Source: Strongyloides papillosus
Taxonomy: Eukaryota > Nematoda > Chromadorea > Rhabditida > Strongyloididae
Length of the DNA: 64,000 nucleotides
NCBI GenBank assembly: GCA_005656395.1
Contig: SRSI01000050.1
Location: 620,001 to 684,000 of the forward strand
Direction: 5' to 3'
Shown here in pieces: positions 21,891 through 34,635 of the stretch. How positions within the stretch are numbered: position 1 is the stretch's first letter; every line of letters starts with the position of its first letter. The notes beneath the pieces are model-generated. The model had not been told where the DNA came from. It did no database searches and saw only the letters and a list, made by a program, of their open reading frames with translations. The position numbers and the translations under genes were made by a program.

Positions 21891-22539
21891 TTTGATGATA
21901 TTTTTTATTCTAAATTATTCCTTTTTATACTTATTTTAGGATAGCTTATTAAATCAAAAAAAATATTAAATATTTGTAAAATAGATATAATAATCTAGCA
22001 ATAAAAAGAAAATGTGATAGTTTTTATGAATGGTTACATTATTAAACTTCTTTTTTACTTTGTTTATCTTGTAAAATATAATTTGAACATACATAAAAGT
22101 CAATTTTTTATAAGTTAAATAAAAATATAAATTTTTATAAAGTAATATGTATTAATAGGATAAATATTTAATATGAATTACAATGTTATGATTTACAAGC
22201 TTTTCAAATATTTTTAAGCAAGTAAAATAATAATTTTTTTAGAATTATTTTTAATATCTTCATTTTATTATTTAAATTATATATTTTATTCCACTTTATT
22301 TTAAATATTAGCTAAACTCATCTACTACTATGAATTTTAGGATGTTGATAAATATTGTTTTAATTTTTCAGTAACTTTTATTATTATATAATTGTATAAC
22401 ACAAAGAAATTTTAATAATTAAAACATAAATTTTAATAATAAAAATGTATATTTTTTATTAACTTTGAGAAAGTTCTTCTCTGTACAAAACTATACAAAA
22501 AGAGATGTCAAAAAGGCTTTTTTCTGGGATTACTTGGCC

Positions 22540-22690
22540 AATTCTAGCCATAAATATCTGAAACCGATCCAGAAATTTTAATTAGAAAACACATCTTTTG
22601 GCTATTTAGCTATAAAAATGTGTTGTATTTGTAAAGTGTTATGGCAAAGATAAATTTTTTTTCTTAATATTTTTACTATAGATAAAACTT
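22540..22690. repeat. Dispersed repeat, copy A
   Basis: This block (GGCCAATTCTAGCC..., then an ACACATCTTTTGGCTATTTAGCTATAAAAA core) is similar by eye to 45785-45940 and 51730-51880. The shared core is an ACACATC(T/G)(T/C)TTGG run followed by CTATTTRR-TATAAAAA and a TTAAAAAG-AATTATGG-like tail. It has no ORF. It could be a small non-autonomous element or a fragment of a decayed gene that travelled with segmental duplications. Confidence 0.5.
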
Positions 22691-22925
22691 AAAAATATTA
22701 GTCACTATTTTATTTTGTAAAGCTATCCGATCAAAGCGTCTTGATGCAAGATAACCTTCTGACAAGGTTTCATTTCTTCTCTAGTATTTATCATGCTTAT
22801 GTTGATAATATAATAGTCTAAATCGTATTTTTCAATCGTGAGACATAATCTAACATTTATTAATTCAGAAATAGACTGCTATCTTAGGATCACATATCAG
22901 TCATCGTTAAAATTAAAGCCAGAAG

Positions 22926-23280
22926 AAGTTTGTGTAGTCGTTTAGGTTTCGCAGCAAAATAAATGCTAGTAGATGATGGATTCAACTTTTATCAATATTA
23001 TAAGATGTAAAATGATAAAAAAATTTTATTATTATCCTTATCTTTAAAACAATAATGTTATTGAAGAAAAAAGGCGATTTTCTAAAGATTATGGACATCT
23101 TATAAGAAGTTTTGTGTAGTTTTTTATTTTTCACTGGAAACAAGGGATAGTGGATGATGGAGTCAACTGTTATCAGTATGATAATATATAAAATGATAAA
23201 AAAATTTAATTATTATCCTTTCTTTAAAATAATAATATTATTAAAGGAAAAAACACGATTTTCTAAAGATTATGGGCATT
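22926..23280 (+). repeat. Two direct repeats of about 175 bp
   Basis: 22926-23098 and 23106-23279 are diverged copies of one another. Both start GAAGTTT(T)GTGTAGT, pass through GATGATGGA.TCAACT.TTATCA, and end GATTTTCTAAAGATTATGG.CAT. They lie just downstream (on the minus strand) of the tRNA gene and contain no ORF. Confidence 0.65.
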
Positions 23281-23345
23281 ATAGATGACTTATAGTGTAT
23301 AATGTCATTCGGAAGTGGATTCTATGGGTTCCAAAGCAAAAGATA

Positions 23346-23417
23346 TTCCCATGCCGGGAATCGGACCCGGGCCGCGTGGGTGAAAACCACGAATCCTAAC
23401 CACTAGACCACATGGGA
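23346..23417 (-). tRNA. tRNA-Glu (UUC)
   Basis: The minus strand gives a 72-nt cloverleaf: acceptor stem TCCCATG pairing with CATGGGA plus discriminator A, D-arm GGTCTAGTGGTTAGGATT, anticodon arm CGTGG-TTTTCAC-CCACG with anticodon TTC, and T-stem CCGGG/CCCGG. There is no intron. A run of T follows the 3' end (ATATCTTTT), a Pol III terminator. The T-loop reads TCCGATT where TTCGATT is expected, so the universally conserved U55 is C. The gene otherwise looks intact; the substitution leaves open that it is a recent pseudogene. Confidence 0.92.
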
Positions 23418-24483
23418 TGGCCCCAAGCCAAAAATTTTCTTTTTTAAAGCAAAATTTGCTATTAAAGCGGCAAAAAATCACTGTTATATATTATTTTTGG
23501 TAACAAAGTATATTGTTGATAAATATAAGTTTTATCTCTATATTTTACATATTAATATATAAATTACAACGTACCAGATGTGTATAACATCTCTATTATA
23601 ATGTATATATATATTCTACACGATATCTTCTTCAAAATTTAAGTCGATTGAATTAATTACTATAATAGATGAAATTTTTTTAATAGATATATTTATTATT
23701 TAATGTTAAAAATTATAAAGTTACCAAATGTTAATTACATCAGTCGAGTGTGAAAAATAGTATAAAAAACACAAAGTCATTAACTTTGTTAGTCATTAAA
23801 CTTTTATTTACATTCCTACACTTGTAACTATCTTTGCCATTGTTTATATTAACAGTCTAAAGAATAAACTTGAGAAAAGCGAAAACAGGACAGAAGTAGA
23901 TTTTATAAGTAAGAGAGATGATAAAGAATTTACCCATAATTCTATTATTTGTTAAAATAATTTGAATAAAATAAGATTTACTTATATAACTACTTTTTTA
24001 ATCCTAGATAGTTCTTGATAATATAAGAATTATTTCTTACTTTCATCTTTTTCCGTAAATATAATAAATTTACAACAAAAAATATAATTTCTAAAATTTT
24101 ATTATTTTCATAAGGCACACAATGAAAAAAAATATATATGTTATTATATTTGGTACTTTCTATTAATATGTATAAATGTAATTGAGAGAGTTTTCAAGAT
24201 ACATAATTAATTTATATACAAAATTTGTCAGGCACAGGGTTATACGTAAATGTATTTTTTGATAACATACACCATTATCCCGATTTTCATGAACTTGTTT
24301 AAGTAACAAAATGTTAAATTTAAAATAAAAGAAACTAATAATAAAAGCCCGTTTATGGATTGAATCATGTCAAAATTACATTCTTTTCCAAAAATTATGA
24401 GCATTTTAATTTCTAACAAGAATCGTCAAAATATACTTCATAAAACATTAATTTCTTAGTAATCACCGGTAAAATATAAATCT
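23418..24483. other. AT-rich intergenic DNA
   Basis: No ORF of coding character, RNA gene or repeat is visible between the tRNA and the CTD phosphatase stop. The 3' UTR of the phosphatase should occupy the right-hand end. Confidence 0.6.
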
Positions 24484-26903
24484 TCATCCATCAAATGATG
24501 CAATAACTTCTCTTGATTTTATACCAAAGTTATTGTAGTTATTTTCTATGGTGGATGAATCTCTATCCCTTAATGAATAGACTGTTGGGGCATCAGACAT
24601 TTTTTCTAGGAATGACAAACAATTTAGTAATACTCTATCTTCTTTATCATCAAACCATGACTTCACTGCTATTGCATTCTCTGGATGGAATGCATAAGAA
24701 GCAGGAGAATTATCAATAATTATTATTTGATCTAGTGGACGTCCAAGTTTTGAGAGATCTTTTACATAGTTTCCATTGTAAAGAACACATGATTCGCGGA
24801 ATAGACGAGATCGCAAATTACCTTTCGGATCCAATAAATCTGATACTGGATCAGCGTATTTAGCAAGACTAGCTGTAAACAAAACACATTCGTATTTTTT
24901 ACCTACTGCATCTAAAAATTCGTCAACAAAAGGGCGTTTTAATACGTAAACTTTATGTTGTACACCCTCAATTTCTACGGGAATTATAAAATCAGCATTT
25001 TGGACTGGCTATAATAATATTAATGGTAATTTTGTTATTAATACAAATAAAACATACTAGAAATGAAGAATGTACTAATGTTTCATCAAGATCTATAACC
25101 AAACATTTCTTACCAACATCATTAGGTAAAATAGGAGGTAATAATACGTCTTCATTAAGTGATTGGAAATTCTTAATTATTTCATTCTTGGTTTTGTCAT
25201 TAAAACTTGTTGCATTACCGATTTCTCTTAGTCCTTCTCTGTGTGTTACTCCTTGTTGTGTCCCATCTTTTGATACTTGGGTGATGATGTTAGTTATAGA
25301 TTCAGTGGTATTATCAACTGAAGGTAAATAATTATTAAAATACTTTTTTAATCCAACATTTATATTTAAATACACACAATCATAGGAGATTGCTATAAAG
25401 TAATTAATCAACGGCTTCGGTAGAGTATAAAATGTGATAATGAAAAAATTACTTGTCAAAAACGAATTTGGTAATTCTAACATTAGTATAAACTAGTAAT
25501 ATAATCACTAATAATTTTCCAGAAGTATTAATGAATTTTAATTCATTGACCATATCAAAATTTTAATACTCTCATAAAATTATTAGGCAAATTTGACCAT
25601 GATTAATAATCTAATTTTTGATTAAACAAACCTGCAGGTACTTTGATATTTTCTGTTGCCATAATATTATTATTATTCTCAACATTCACAATTGTTCTAT
25701 TATTGTTTGAAGAAAACCCGTTACTCTTACCATCTTTAAAATTATTATTATTAATAATATTGTTTATACCATTACTTTTTTTATTACGATATTCAGGAGA
25801 ATTTAAATTAGTTGGTGGTCTTAAACAACAACAAAATGTACTTATAAATCTTGGAACCTTTGCCTTTTTTCTCATTTTCATATCATTTGTCTTAGAATGT
25901 TGTTTATTTTCTGTCACATTAGTTACAATGACACCATTTGCACTTAATGGTTCTTGATCTTTACCTAAACAAAAATTTTATTATTAATATAGTAAAAATA
26001 TTATATTGCAAATTATTAATGGTATTTAAAATTAAAATAATGTAAATTCCACATATCCATGTTAATATTAAAATCCTTACCATAATTTTTATGTAAAATA
26101 ACTTTATTATTATCAACATTTTTTATTAAACGCCCTCTCTCTCGGCTTTGGTAGTTATTTGTAATGCTATAAGCACTATTATTATTACGTGTACTCATAT
26201 ATGAAGAGTCCCATTTTTTATCATTATCTATCTTTTGACTTCTCCCCGAAACAAACTCCTCATATTGAGGGTAATATGGTAAGTCATAAGTTGTCACTTT
26301 TTTTGACATTTTAGGTGAACGCATCATTGTTGGTGATTCATTGTAGCTAACATAATTCGGTGGAGGTTTGGAAGGATATTGATTAACCTTTTTCACCATT
26401 TTCGGTGATTCATTAGTGTAAACAGAATTATTTAAATCATGGTAAATGGAACTTCTATCTTTAGTTCTGTATTGTCTAGTGTTGTCATAATTCCCAGTTT
26501 CAATGTTATATGTCGGTGAGGCGGGTAGATGTAAAGGAAAAGAGCCAGGTTTTTTTGGTTGATTATGATAGATATGGCGCCTATCCGGACCCGTCAACTT
26601 TGGTGATCTATTAACTGAGCTAATAGCATAACCATACTGATCATAATAATCATTGGGTAGACCTGAACTTACTAATGGAACTACAGTGCGTGATTGTGGT
26701 AATCCATTATTTTTATTACTAAATCCTCCATCCATTTTACTCTCATAGTATGGGAGTGAATGACTTGGACGAGGTAAGGGACTCTGAAGATTCCTCCTTA
26801 ATGTTAATGGAGACCTCTGAGGAGAAGTTGATATTACTACTGTATTATTTGTTCCATTATCAGAACCGTAAAGCTCTTTATTAGTATAATAGATATTATC
26901 CAT
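24484..26903 (-). CDS. CTD small phosphatase (SCP/CTDSP family), long isoform
   Basis: Four exons, complement(24484..25008, 25058..25317, 25632..25964, 26081..26903), keep frame exactly (phases 1, 1, 0) and give 646 residues. The C-terminal 180 residues are a haloacid-dehalogenase-type phosphatase with DLDETLV at about 461-467 (DxDxT/V nucleophile and general acid), then [32 protein letters not shown]...[11 protein letters not shown] and DNSPASY. This is close to human CTDSP1/SCP1, which removes phosphate from the RNA polymerase II C-terminal domain. The first 270 residues are Ser/Pro/Tyr/Asn-rich and apparently unstructured, with several SP sites. A cysteine cluster FCCCLRPP follows in exon 2, a possible palmitoylation site. 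Introns are 49, 314 and 116 nt. Alternative first exons upstream are described separately. Confidence 0.9.
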
Positions 26904-29900
26904 AGAAAATAAAATATACAAAATATTTTCTATATACTATATAAATAGCTATAAATGAAATATTATATGAGTGTTTTTTTTGGAAAAAAAGTATATTAAA
27001 AAGAAATAAAGATCAGTTTTTGAGAAATAACATTATTATAATTTAAAGCAGGCTAAATTATAAACTAAAACTTTTGATTATTAACATAAATAACAAAGAT
27101 CAACCTAGTTTGTAAAAATTCAAACAAAATACGTAATATTGAGATATTCTTTATCATATATAACTTTAAAATATAATATTAACAGCAGCTGTGTGGTGAT
27201 GTTAATCAGTTATTCGATTGTAAGTATTGGCTAAAAATAATATATATATACTGAAGATAAAGAGATATTTTCAACGTGTTGTAATATATTATTGAAAGAT
27301 AGCTCAAGCGTATTAAAATTTTTAACTTTGGAATGTAAGTGAATGATAAAGAATGATTTTATAATTTTGCATAGGAGCACTTAATAATAATGCAATTTCA
27401 AAGTACATGAAAAAGAATTAATATCATATGAGGATAAAATAAATGATAGATATTACATTGATTAAGCAAATTTGCATCAATCTTTTTAATTTTGAGTTGA
27501 TATCATTAATATCAGTTAACATAGTTACATAAAATTAAAAGCAAAAATAAAATACTAATGATTTATTGTTAAAAATAAAAACTAATGTAACGAAATGTTA
27601 AATTGCATAAATGAATAAAAAATATTTTAAAGTAGAGAATCTAATATTTTAATAATATGAATTATATATTCTATAGAGAACTGAATTTTTTAACATTTAA
27701 ATAAACAAATTGATAGTTTAAGAGGAAGTGAAAACAAATTACATGCATGATTTGAAGTTAAAAATACCTATAATAAAGTATGGTTATAATATAATAGATA
27801 GTCTACCACATGCATACAATATAAAATATATAAATAATATAAAACATGTGGCTGGTTGATTTTTGAAGAAGTAATAGAAATACAAAAAATTAATCTGGTA
27901 GTTTTATAGAAGCCGATTGGAAATAAAATATTTGTATGATTGTATATACATAAATATTGAAAGTTATAAAATGTTATAAAAAATGATAATAAAGTTTGCA
28001 TAATATTAAAAAAAAAGTTTGATATATGAGGTAGTAAAAGATAGTGATAGCAAATATAAAGTTACTGTTCAATTAGAATAACTAGCCGTATGTTAGGAAA
28101 AATGACTAGATTTTACTGCGCTTACATTTTTAACACTTTCTTTATATTTAATCTTATATATAATCATTATTTTTACCTGCTTGGGCCGAAGAAATAAACA
28201 TTCAAGAAAGGTTAACAATAAATTTTGTAAAATAAACAAGTAGAAATACTAGATAATCTAAGTTTAAATGAATAAAAATTTTATGTCGTAAAATATTTGA
28301 AGCATATTATAATTAATATGCAATATTTTATCATTTATTATCAAGTAAATTAATTTACTGAAAAATAACGTTGTTTTATACTATATACTTTATTTATAAT
28401 AACGGGAATTTCTTATTGCCATCATCAATCTAAAATTATTTTCATTAAATATTTTTTTGTGGTTAAAATAGAATACTAAAATTGGATGTCACTAAATCAG
28501 TTAAAAAGTATGGATATATTTTATAAAGTTATAAATAACAGTTAATAAATATTTCGGGAAATTTATGTGAATGAAAAATTTGTTTTAAAAGAATTTTTTA
28601 TAAATATAATTAAAATAGAATGTATTTTTGATGTATGTAAATTAAATAATCAATGTCAAAAATTTTAAAGCAATATTTAATAAGATTATACTTCAAAATT
28701 CTTTCTTACACAATGTTGAATGAAAAAGGATAGATGAAATTTAATAGTCATAATATTGGTCTCACTTAACTAGGAAATGAGAACTAAAATTTAATATGGG
28801 GATAAAAATAAATATAGCTATAAATGTAATAAAATGGAATAATGGTAAATTAAAAAAGTATATTTAAAACGTTAAAGAATAATGATTTTAAAAGTTCATA
28901 ATAATAATTCTTTCTATGCACTAAAAAAAAGCAAAATGAAAATATTGTCAAATTCTAAATATATAAAACAATTAACATTTTTTTATAAATATTTTGTCAC
29001 AAAATACTCTTCTTAAGAATATGAAGATATAGATGGTGTTAAAAAATAGTTAATATTGAAAATAATAGATTCATCATATACTTTCAAATATGCAGTGAAA
29101 TAAAAATTGTAATTGTTAAAACAATGTAACGTATAATTTCTAAACTTTATTTGCAATTGAAATAAATGCATTCTTCCTGTATGAGTAAAAAAACTTTTGA
29201 AATATTTAATATTACCTCAACGTTGAAGTAATGATTATATAGAGAATGGTAGAACCAAAATAACTATTATTAATATTTTCATTAAAAACAGGATTAAAGA
29301 ACTGTGTAAAATTAAAATGGAAAATATATTTGTAATTAATGTTTAAAATAATTATTAGATGTATTGTATTCATTAATTTTTGTTAACTCAAAAATTATTT
29401 ATATGAACATATACTTTTTTAATTAAATAAAATCTAATTAAATATGTGGCTAATTAAAATATTATTATAATCTACTAAATATTTAATTTACGAAAACTCA
29501 TAGTGAAAGTATAAAATAGCAAAAATATGTACATAATATTCTTAGCCAATATTACTCTTTATATAATTAATTATAAAAAAAATCCTGTTTCTTGAATCAA
29601 CAACACAGTTTCTATTATTCTCTATACATTGATAGTCGTTAATATAATAAATTTTAACAGAAAAAAAATGATTATTCATATAATTAATCATAAATTATGA
29701 CTAAAAATAAATATTTTTAAAATGAAAAATTTCATAAAATGTTTAAATTCAATAGATAAATAAATTTAATTGCTTGAATAATGTTATTATGAATAATCGG
29801 AAGGCATTACGTCTAATTAATTTTTTTTTATCACATAAATATATGGTATAAAAATATTTTATAGAGCTTTAAAATTATTTTATTTGTCAAATATTAAAAA

Positions 29901-30277
29901 AATTAAATTATTTAGTATCGGAAGGGATAAGAGAAAAAAAAGATAAATCCTCCCTCTAATTCTAATACTAAAAAAATTAGTGCATCCCATTGCTATTAAA
30001 AAAAATGGTGATTTAAAAAGATATACTTTGCAGATAACAAATTTTTGTTGTGAGAATATATAATATGTAGTTTTTACTTATTGATCTACATATAATAATT
30101 GCACTTTCTTGATCTTAATGACTTTTAACATTGTTGGTATTATGAATTTATAAATTTGAAAACACACATAAACAATAAGTCCAATATTTACTTAATATAA
30201 AGTATTTTAATATCGTAGAACAGGGAAATGTGGATATTTAACTTTTTTTAGATAAACATAATTTTTTATTAACGCAC
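26904..30277. other. AT-rich intron/promoter space of the CTD phosphatase gene
   Basis: Apart from the candidate short exon at 28177-28201, this stretch has no coding-like ORF. It would be intronic in transcripts that start at 30566. An imperfect inverted repeat (TTAGTATCGGAAGGGAT against ATCCTCCCTCTAATTCTAATACTAA) lies at about 29912-29972. The small ORF near 27768-28001 is almost pure A/T and is not convincing. Confidence 0.5.
28177..28201 (-). CDS. Possible alternative first exon of the CTD phosphatase gene (8 codons)
   Basis: On the minus strand an ATG at 28199-28201 opens eight codons (MFISSAQA) and one extra base, followed by a donor GTAAAA. The phase is exactly that needed to join the common exon at 25964, which would give MFISSAQAGKDQEP. 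The sequence is GC-rich compared with its surroundings. It has no other partner gene nearby. It is short, so chance cannot be excluded. Confidence 0.35.
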
Positions 30278-30566
30278 CTTTATCATTATTTACTTCATCA
30301 CTTGAAGATATTGTAGAACTTTTTGATTCACTTGAAGATAGACTATTCCTTTGAGCGATAATAATTGAATTTGTCTTATTTACATTACTTAATAATGGCC
30401 CACAACAGCGTTTATCGTTTGCACATATCTTCCCCTTCTTGCATGATTCGAAAGAGTCATATTTAGCCTAAAAAATATTTGAAAGTTTAGTAAAAAAACA
30501 TACATTGATACTGTCAATAACATGTGCACAAATGTCTTTTGAAACGGGCTTTGCTGATTTAGTCAT
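30278..30566 (-). CDS. Alternative 5' exons of the CTD phosphatase gene (84 codons)
   Basis: Exon a, 30504..30566, starts ATG and encodes MTKSAKPVSKDICAHVIDSI plus Asn; a 36-nt intron (GTATGT..TTTTTTAG) leads to exon b, 30278..30467. Exon b encodes a Cys- and Ser-rich segment (ESCKKGKICANDKRCCGPLL, then SSSESKSSTISSSDE) and ends one base into a codon before GTGCGT. This phase fits the common exon at 25964 precisely, giving [17 protein letters not shown] doublet near CCGPLL recalls the cysteine cluster of the common exon. The splice would remove a 4.3-kb intron containing the other first exons. Coding composition is good. Linkage to the phosphatase is inferred from phase, strand and lack of any other partner. 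Confidence 0.6.
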
Positions 30567-33500
30567 TTGTAAATATGCTTATGAATGTTAATATAAATAT
30601 TCTTCACACGTTTAAATTTTACTTAATATTACCAAAAATTTTCTAAAAAAGGCATTTAATGATAATTTAGATAAAATAAAACAAATAAAAATTTTATTAA
30701 TATAATATAACTTCTAAGAAATGGTACATTAAATTAATTTAAGATAAATTTTTTATTACATTTTTAGAACATTTGTTGATCAAACAACATTTTTATGGGA
30801 TAGTAAAAAAAAAGATTTAAAATTTGAATGGGAGATAATATGTCATTTATAATACGCAAAATATTATATACTCTAAACGTGTAGAGCTTTTTAAGAGTTT
30901 ATCATACTAAAATAACATACAAAATATATCTAACTCATTTCATTTCAAGGTGTTATAGTAAAATTATCAAATACGCTTTTATACCATAACAATACGCATT
31001 ACAAATATTAAATAGAAAATGTATGTTTCTTATATATTGTCATTTCACTTAAAGTTTAAAGAATATGAAGAGTGATTACAGAAAGTAAATGTTATATTAA
31101 AAAGACAGTGTAATGAGAGAGAATATATAAATTGGGTATTAAAATTTCATGATAAATTATTATATATTCAAGTAATTTACTACCTCAGATTTAATGTTTA
31201 TCTTACATTAAAAGAAATAATTTTAAATTACTAATATTTGTAAAATATATTCTTGAATGGAAGGTAGAGAGCACAACATAATTAAATAATTATATTTTTA
31301 CCATTTATTTTTTAATTTAATTCGACAATTAAATTGAGAGTACCTTCAACTTATTTGAAATTATAATAATATATCATCGAAAGCATTTCAAAAATGTATA
31401 CTTTTTATTAATTTTTATAGTTATTTTAGTTAAAAATTAAAGTTTAAAAAGGATTGAATAACAGCAATATTGATGTATTTGATAAAGTATCTTATCATAT
31501 ATATTCATCAAAGCTTTAATGAAACACATGTGTGTCAGGAATAAATGTAATATAGTCTCACTCTAAAACTTAATGTACCTTTATGTAAGTTAGTTCAACT
31601 AAATCTTATATATAATAAATATTTAAAGAATACAAGTGGAAAAAAATATATAATAAAATTGATAGTGTTGTTATTTAACTTAAGGAAATTAAAGAAATAT
31701 AATACAAATAATAAAAAAGTATTTTTACAGAGAGCGAATAAATTGATATTTAGAAATAATAAACTAAAATAGTTCTTTTAGTGATAAAAAATAAATCTAA
31801 AAGGTTGCATACTGATATATACAGAATTTTATCATAAAATAAATAAAAATAGAAAAAGTGTGCGATCACCGTGTAAACAGTAAAAATTATATAATCATGA
31901 GATGCTATATAATTACATTCATAGAAAAAATTTTAAAAAAGTGCACTTATCAGTAATAATTTTCATCTAGTTTCCATTAAATAGTTACATGACCGAGAAA
32001 ATTTAATCTAATATTTCTAAAATATTTACTCTACTTATATTTAAACCATATTAACTTATGTGTATCAAAGTAATTTTTAATTTTTTTGTTATTAAAGTTT
32101 TAAATAATAAAAAAATAAAATGTAAATAACTGTTATGTAGTATTAAAGATAAAAATAATATAATACAATTATGAATGTTTTATTTCCTCTTATCAATGTA
32201 TAAACAAACGAAATAATTATATATGTATTTGTTAGTAAAATTAAAATATGAAAATTTATTTTTGTATCAATTTAATGTGGAGGAAGATTAATTGATGAAT
32301 AAAGTTTCAAATATTGTAAAGTAAATTTCATTCAAGTTTTACTAGATTTCAAGTGTACAATAAAAATTAAATATTTTTTTCATTATAAAATTAAAAATAA
32401 AAAATATATAGGTGTATAGTGAAATGAAGAAGACTTCATGGAAAATGCAAACATCGGAAATTAAAAAATACTTTGTTGACATTAAAAAAATGGTATTAAA
32501 CGGAAGATTAAAGGATTAAGACAAAAAAACCATTAGTTTTAATTAGATTTCTCTGTTTTTTAATACATATCTATATGGAATATTGTATGTAAATAGACGA
32601 ATAACTTTAATTATTGTAATCAATTCAAATGACAATTTATTATGAAGAGATAAAAGGTGAAATTATTGTAGAATATTTAAATTGCATAACAATAGATTTT
32701 CTTTATTTATCATAACAAACGTAATTATTCCCTTATTGATATATAATAATAAAAATCATCCGAATCTTGACCTGCGGTTATAGAAGGTACCGAGAAAATT
32801 AAAAGTAATAAATGATATTAAAATTAAGATTGCAAAATAAAAAGAGAGTATAAATTTAAAATTGTATAAAATTTTTGATAATACCAAGCGCATCAGACAA
32901 ATAACTATCAATACATTTATGTAATCATTCAATGACATATGATAAAGTATAATAACTAAAAAATTTTTGTTGATCACCAAACAAAAGCTCATCAACCATT
33001 TTATTAAATGTTATTCAACTTTTTTGTATCCATCTTTCGTTACACTATTTTTAAACTATTTTTGAAGTATGTTATGAATGTATGAATATAAATTATAAAT
33101 AAATTGCCAATAACATAAAAAATAATACACTTGTATTTGTAATATATATTTTTAATTTAGTTTTATTTAAATACACATATGGATAATAATTTTGTGTTGT
33201 TATAGAAAAAAAATTAATTAATTATGTCTTTTAATTGTTCAAATTAAAAAAAATAATATATATTTTACAGGTTGCATAAAATGTAGAAAAAATAAACACT
33301 CAAATGTTTTTTTTTATAACAGAATAGCAAGCAAGCAAAATAATATATGTGTAAAAGAGAATACACATTATTAATAAAAATGTAGTCTTGAAGCATAATA
33401 AGATTACAAAATATTTTAAATCTAATTTGTATTCCTTAATAGTATTTAATACACAGAATTCAATAAGGCCATTTACTTTAAAAAATCTTTTAAAAACTCT

Positions 33501-34635
33501 TTTTAATCATTAAAAATAATCAATTAAGTTTTATTGGTAAAATAAAAAAAAGTAAAAGAAATAAATTTCATTCTATACAATAAAAATAACAAAAATAACT
33601 AAAAAATTCCTTCATAACAATCATTAAAATTCAGAGGAAAATGTTAAAAGTAGAAGTGGTTGAAGAATATTTTATTTTCAAAATATATATATGAGAATGA
33701 AAACGAATAAAGAGTAGCATTAACCAAACACTTAAATCTTTCTAATGCGTGTTCATGAACAAAATAAATATTTCTTAAAAATTTTAAAGTCATTATACGT
33801 AAACTCCTACGAAAAATGTAATAAGTCTATTATCCAAAAAATGTTTGAAATTTTTGGTTATCAAAGGACATTGCATAATAATGTCATTAAAAAGATTATG
33901 CTCGCCAAAATACTACTCCTAAATTAAAAATACTTTATTATCTAAAATGTTTAACATAACATAAATATTATTAAAATACTTTACGATGAAATATTTTTAA
34001 TAATGTTGTAAACACCTTTAAATAGAAATAGATTGAAGATTAGATATTTCTAAATTAATATGTCATTGTAAATATTGCTTAATTTTGTTATGTCAAAAAT
34101 TTTACCACTATAGAAATTTAAGTAGAAAAAATAGCTGTAATGAATTATTAACACTATAAGGACATTAAAAAACTTATATAGAGTGTTAGAATAAATTCAC
34201 CCTTTCCTAAAAGAATTATAAATTTAATAAAAACACTCTGGTAACTATAGAAAAGGAAAAAATTATAGTTTTATACATTTAATAATATTTCTGAGAATAA
34301 AAAAATGTGTTGTTATTATTAAAATTTTAATTCATCAAAATATATATAATTATTGCTTTGCCATCTATAATGATGACGTTGAAATTAAAATGTAACTAAC
34401 TAGCCTGTTGCACAAACTAAAAATTAGTTAACACATTTTCTGGAAAAGTAAGAAAAAGCTAACGATACTCGCAACGAAGAACACTTAACTTAATGTATGG
34501 AGTCATAATACATTAACTCCCCCCATTATAAATATAAAACTTAAAAACCACTTGTATAATTACAAAGATAACAAATGTTAAAAAATGTTTATAAATACAA
34601 AAAAAATATACTGGTGACAATATACAAAGAATAAT
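30567..34635. other. Long AT-rich intergenic DNA
   Basis: About 4 kb without a convincing gene. Small ORFs near 32756-32995 and 33745-33927 are Phe/Ile/Leu/Lys/Asn-rich translations of A/T runs. A slightly GC-richer patch at 32760-32800 has no clear frame. The right end should include the 3' UTR of the coiled-coil gene. Confidence 0.5.

Larger units (their letters stand above)
5200..22400 (-). repeat. Tandem array of eleven ~1.45-kb units, each with one small secreted-peptide gene
   Basis: Successive start codons lie at 6246, 7686, 9113, 10632, 12033 (inner Met), 13436, 15929, 17420, 18940, 20462 and 21890 (inner Met), a spacing of 1.39-1.52 kb except where a 1.03-kb insertion sits between copies 6 and 7. 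Each unit has a TATA-like box, exon 1, a 36-nt intron (38 nt in copy 4), exon 2, and a conserved 3' UTR of about 210 nt ending at AATAAA within a block reading GACTATAATTTATT on the plus strand. Intergenic parts are also homologous but more diverged. All copies point the same way, as expected from unequal crossing-over. Patches of near-identity between non-adjacent units indicate gene conversion. Confidence 0.93.

Noticed and set aside
5998..21944. Plus-strand ORFs of 62-70 codons opposite each peptide gene
   Set aside because: They are mirror frames of exon 1 of the peptide genes, with no start context or separate conservation.
32756..32995. 79-codon hydrophobic ORF
   Set aside because: It is a Phe/Ile/Leu/Asn-rich translation of A/T runs without signal-peptide layout or neighbours; likely chance.
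33745..33927. 60-codon plus-strand ORF
   Set aside because: Lys/Ile/Asn-rich, AT-driven composition and no motif.
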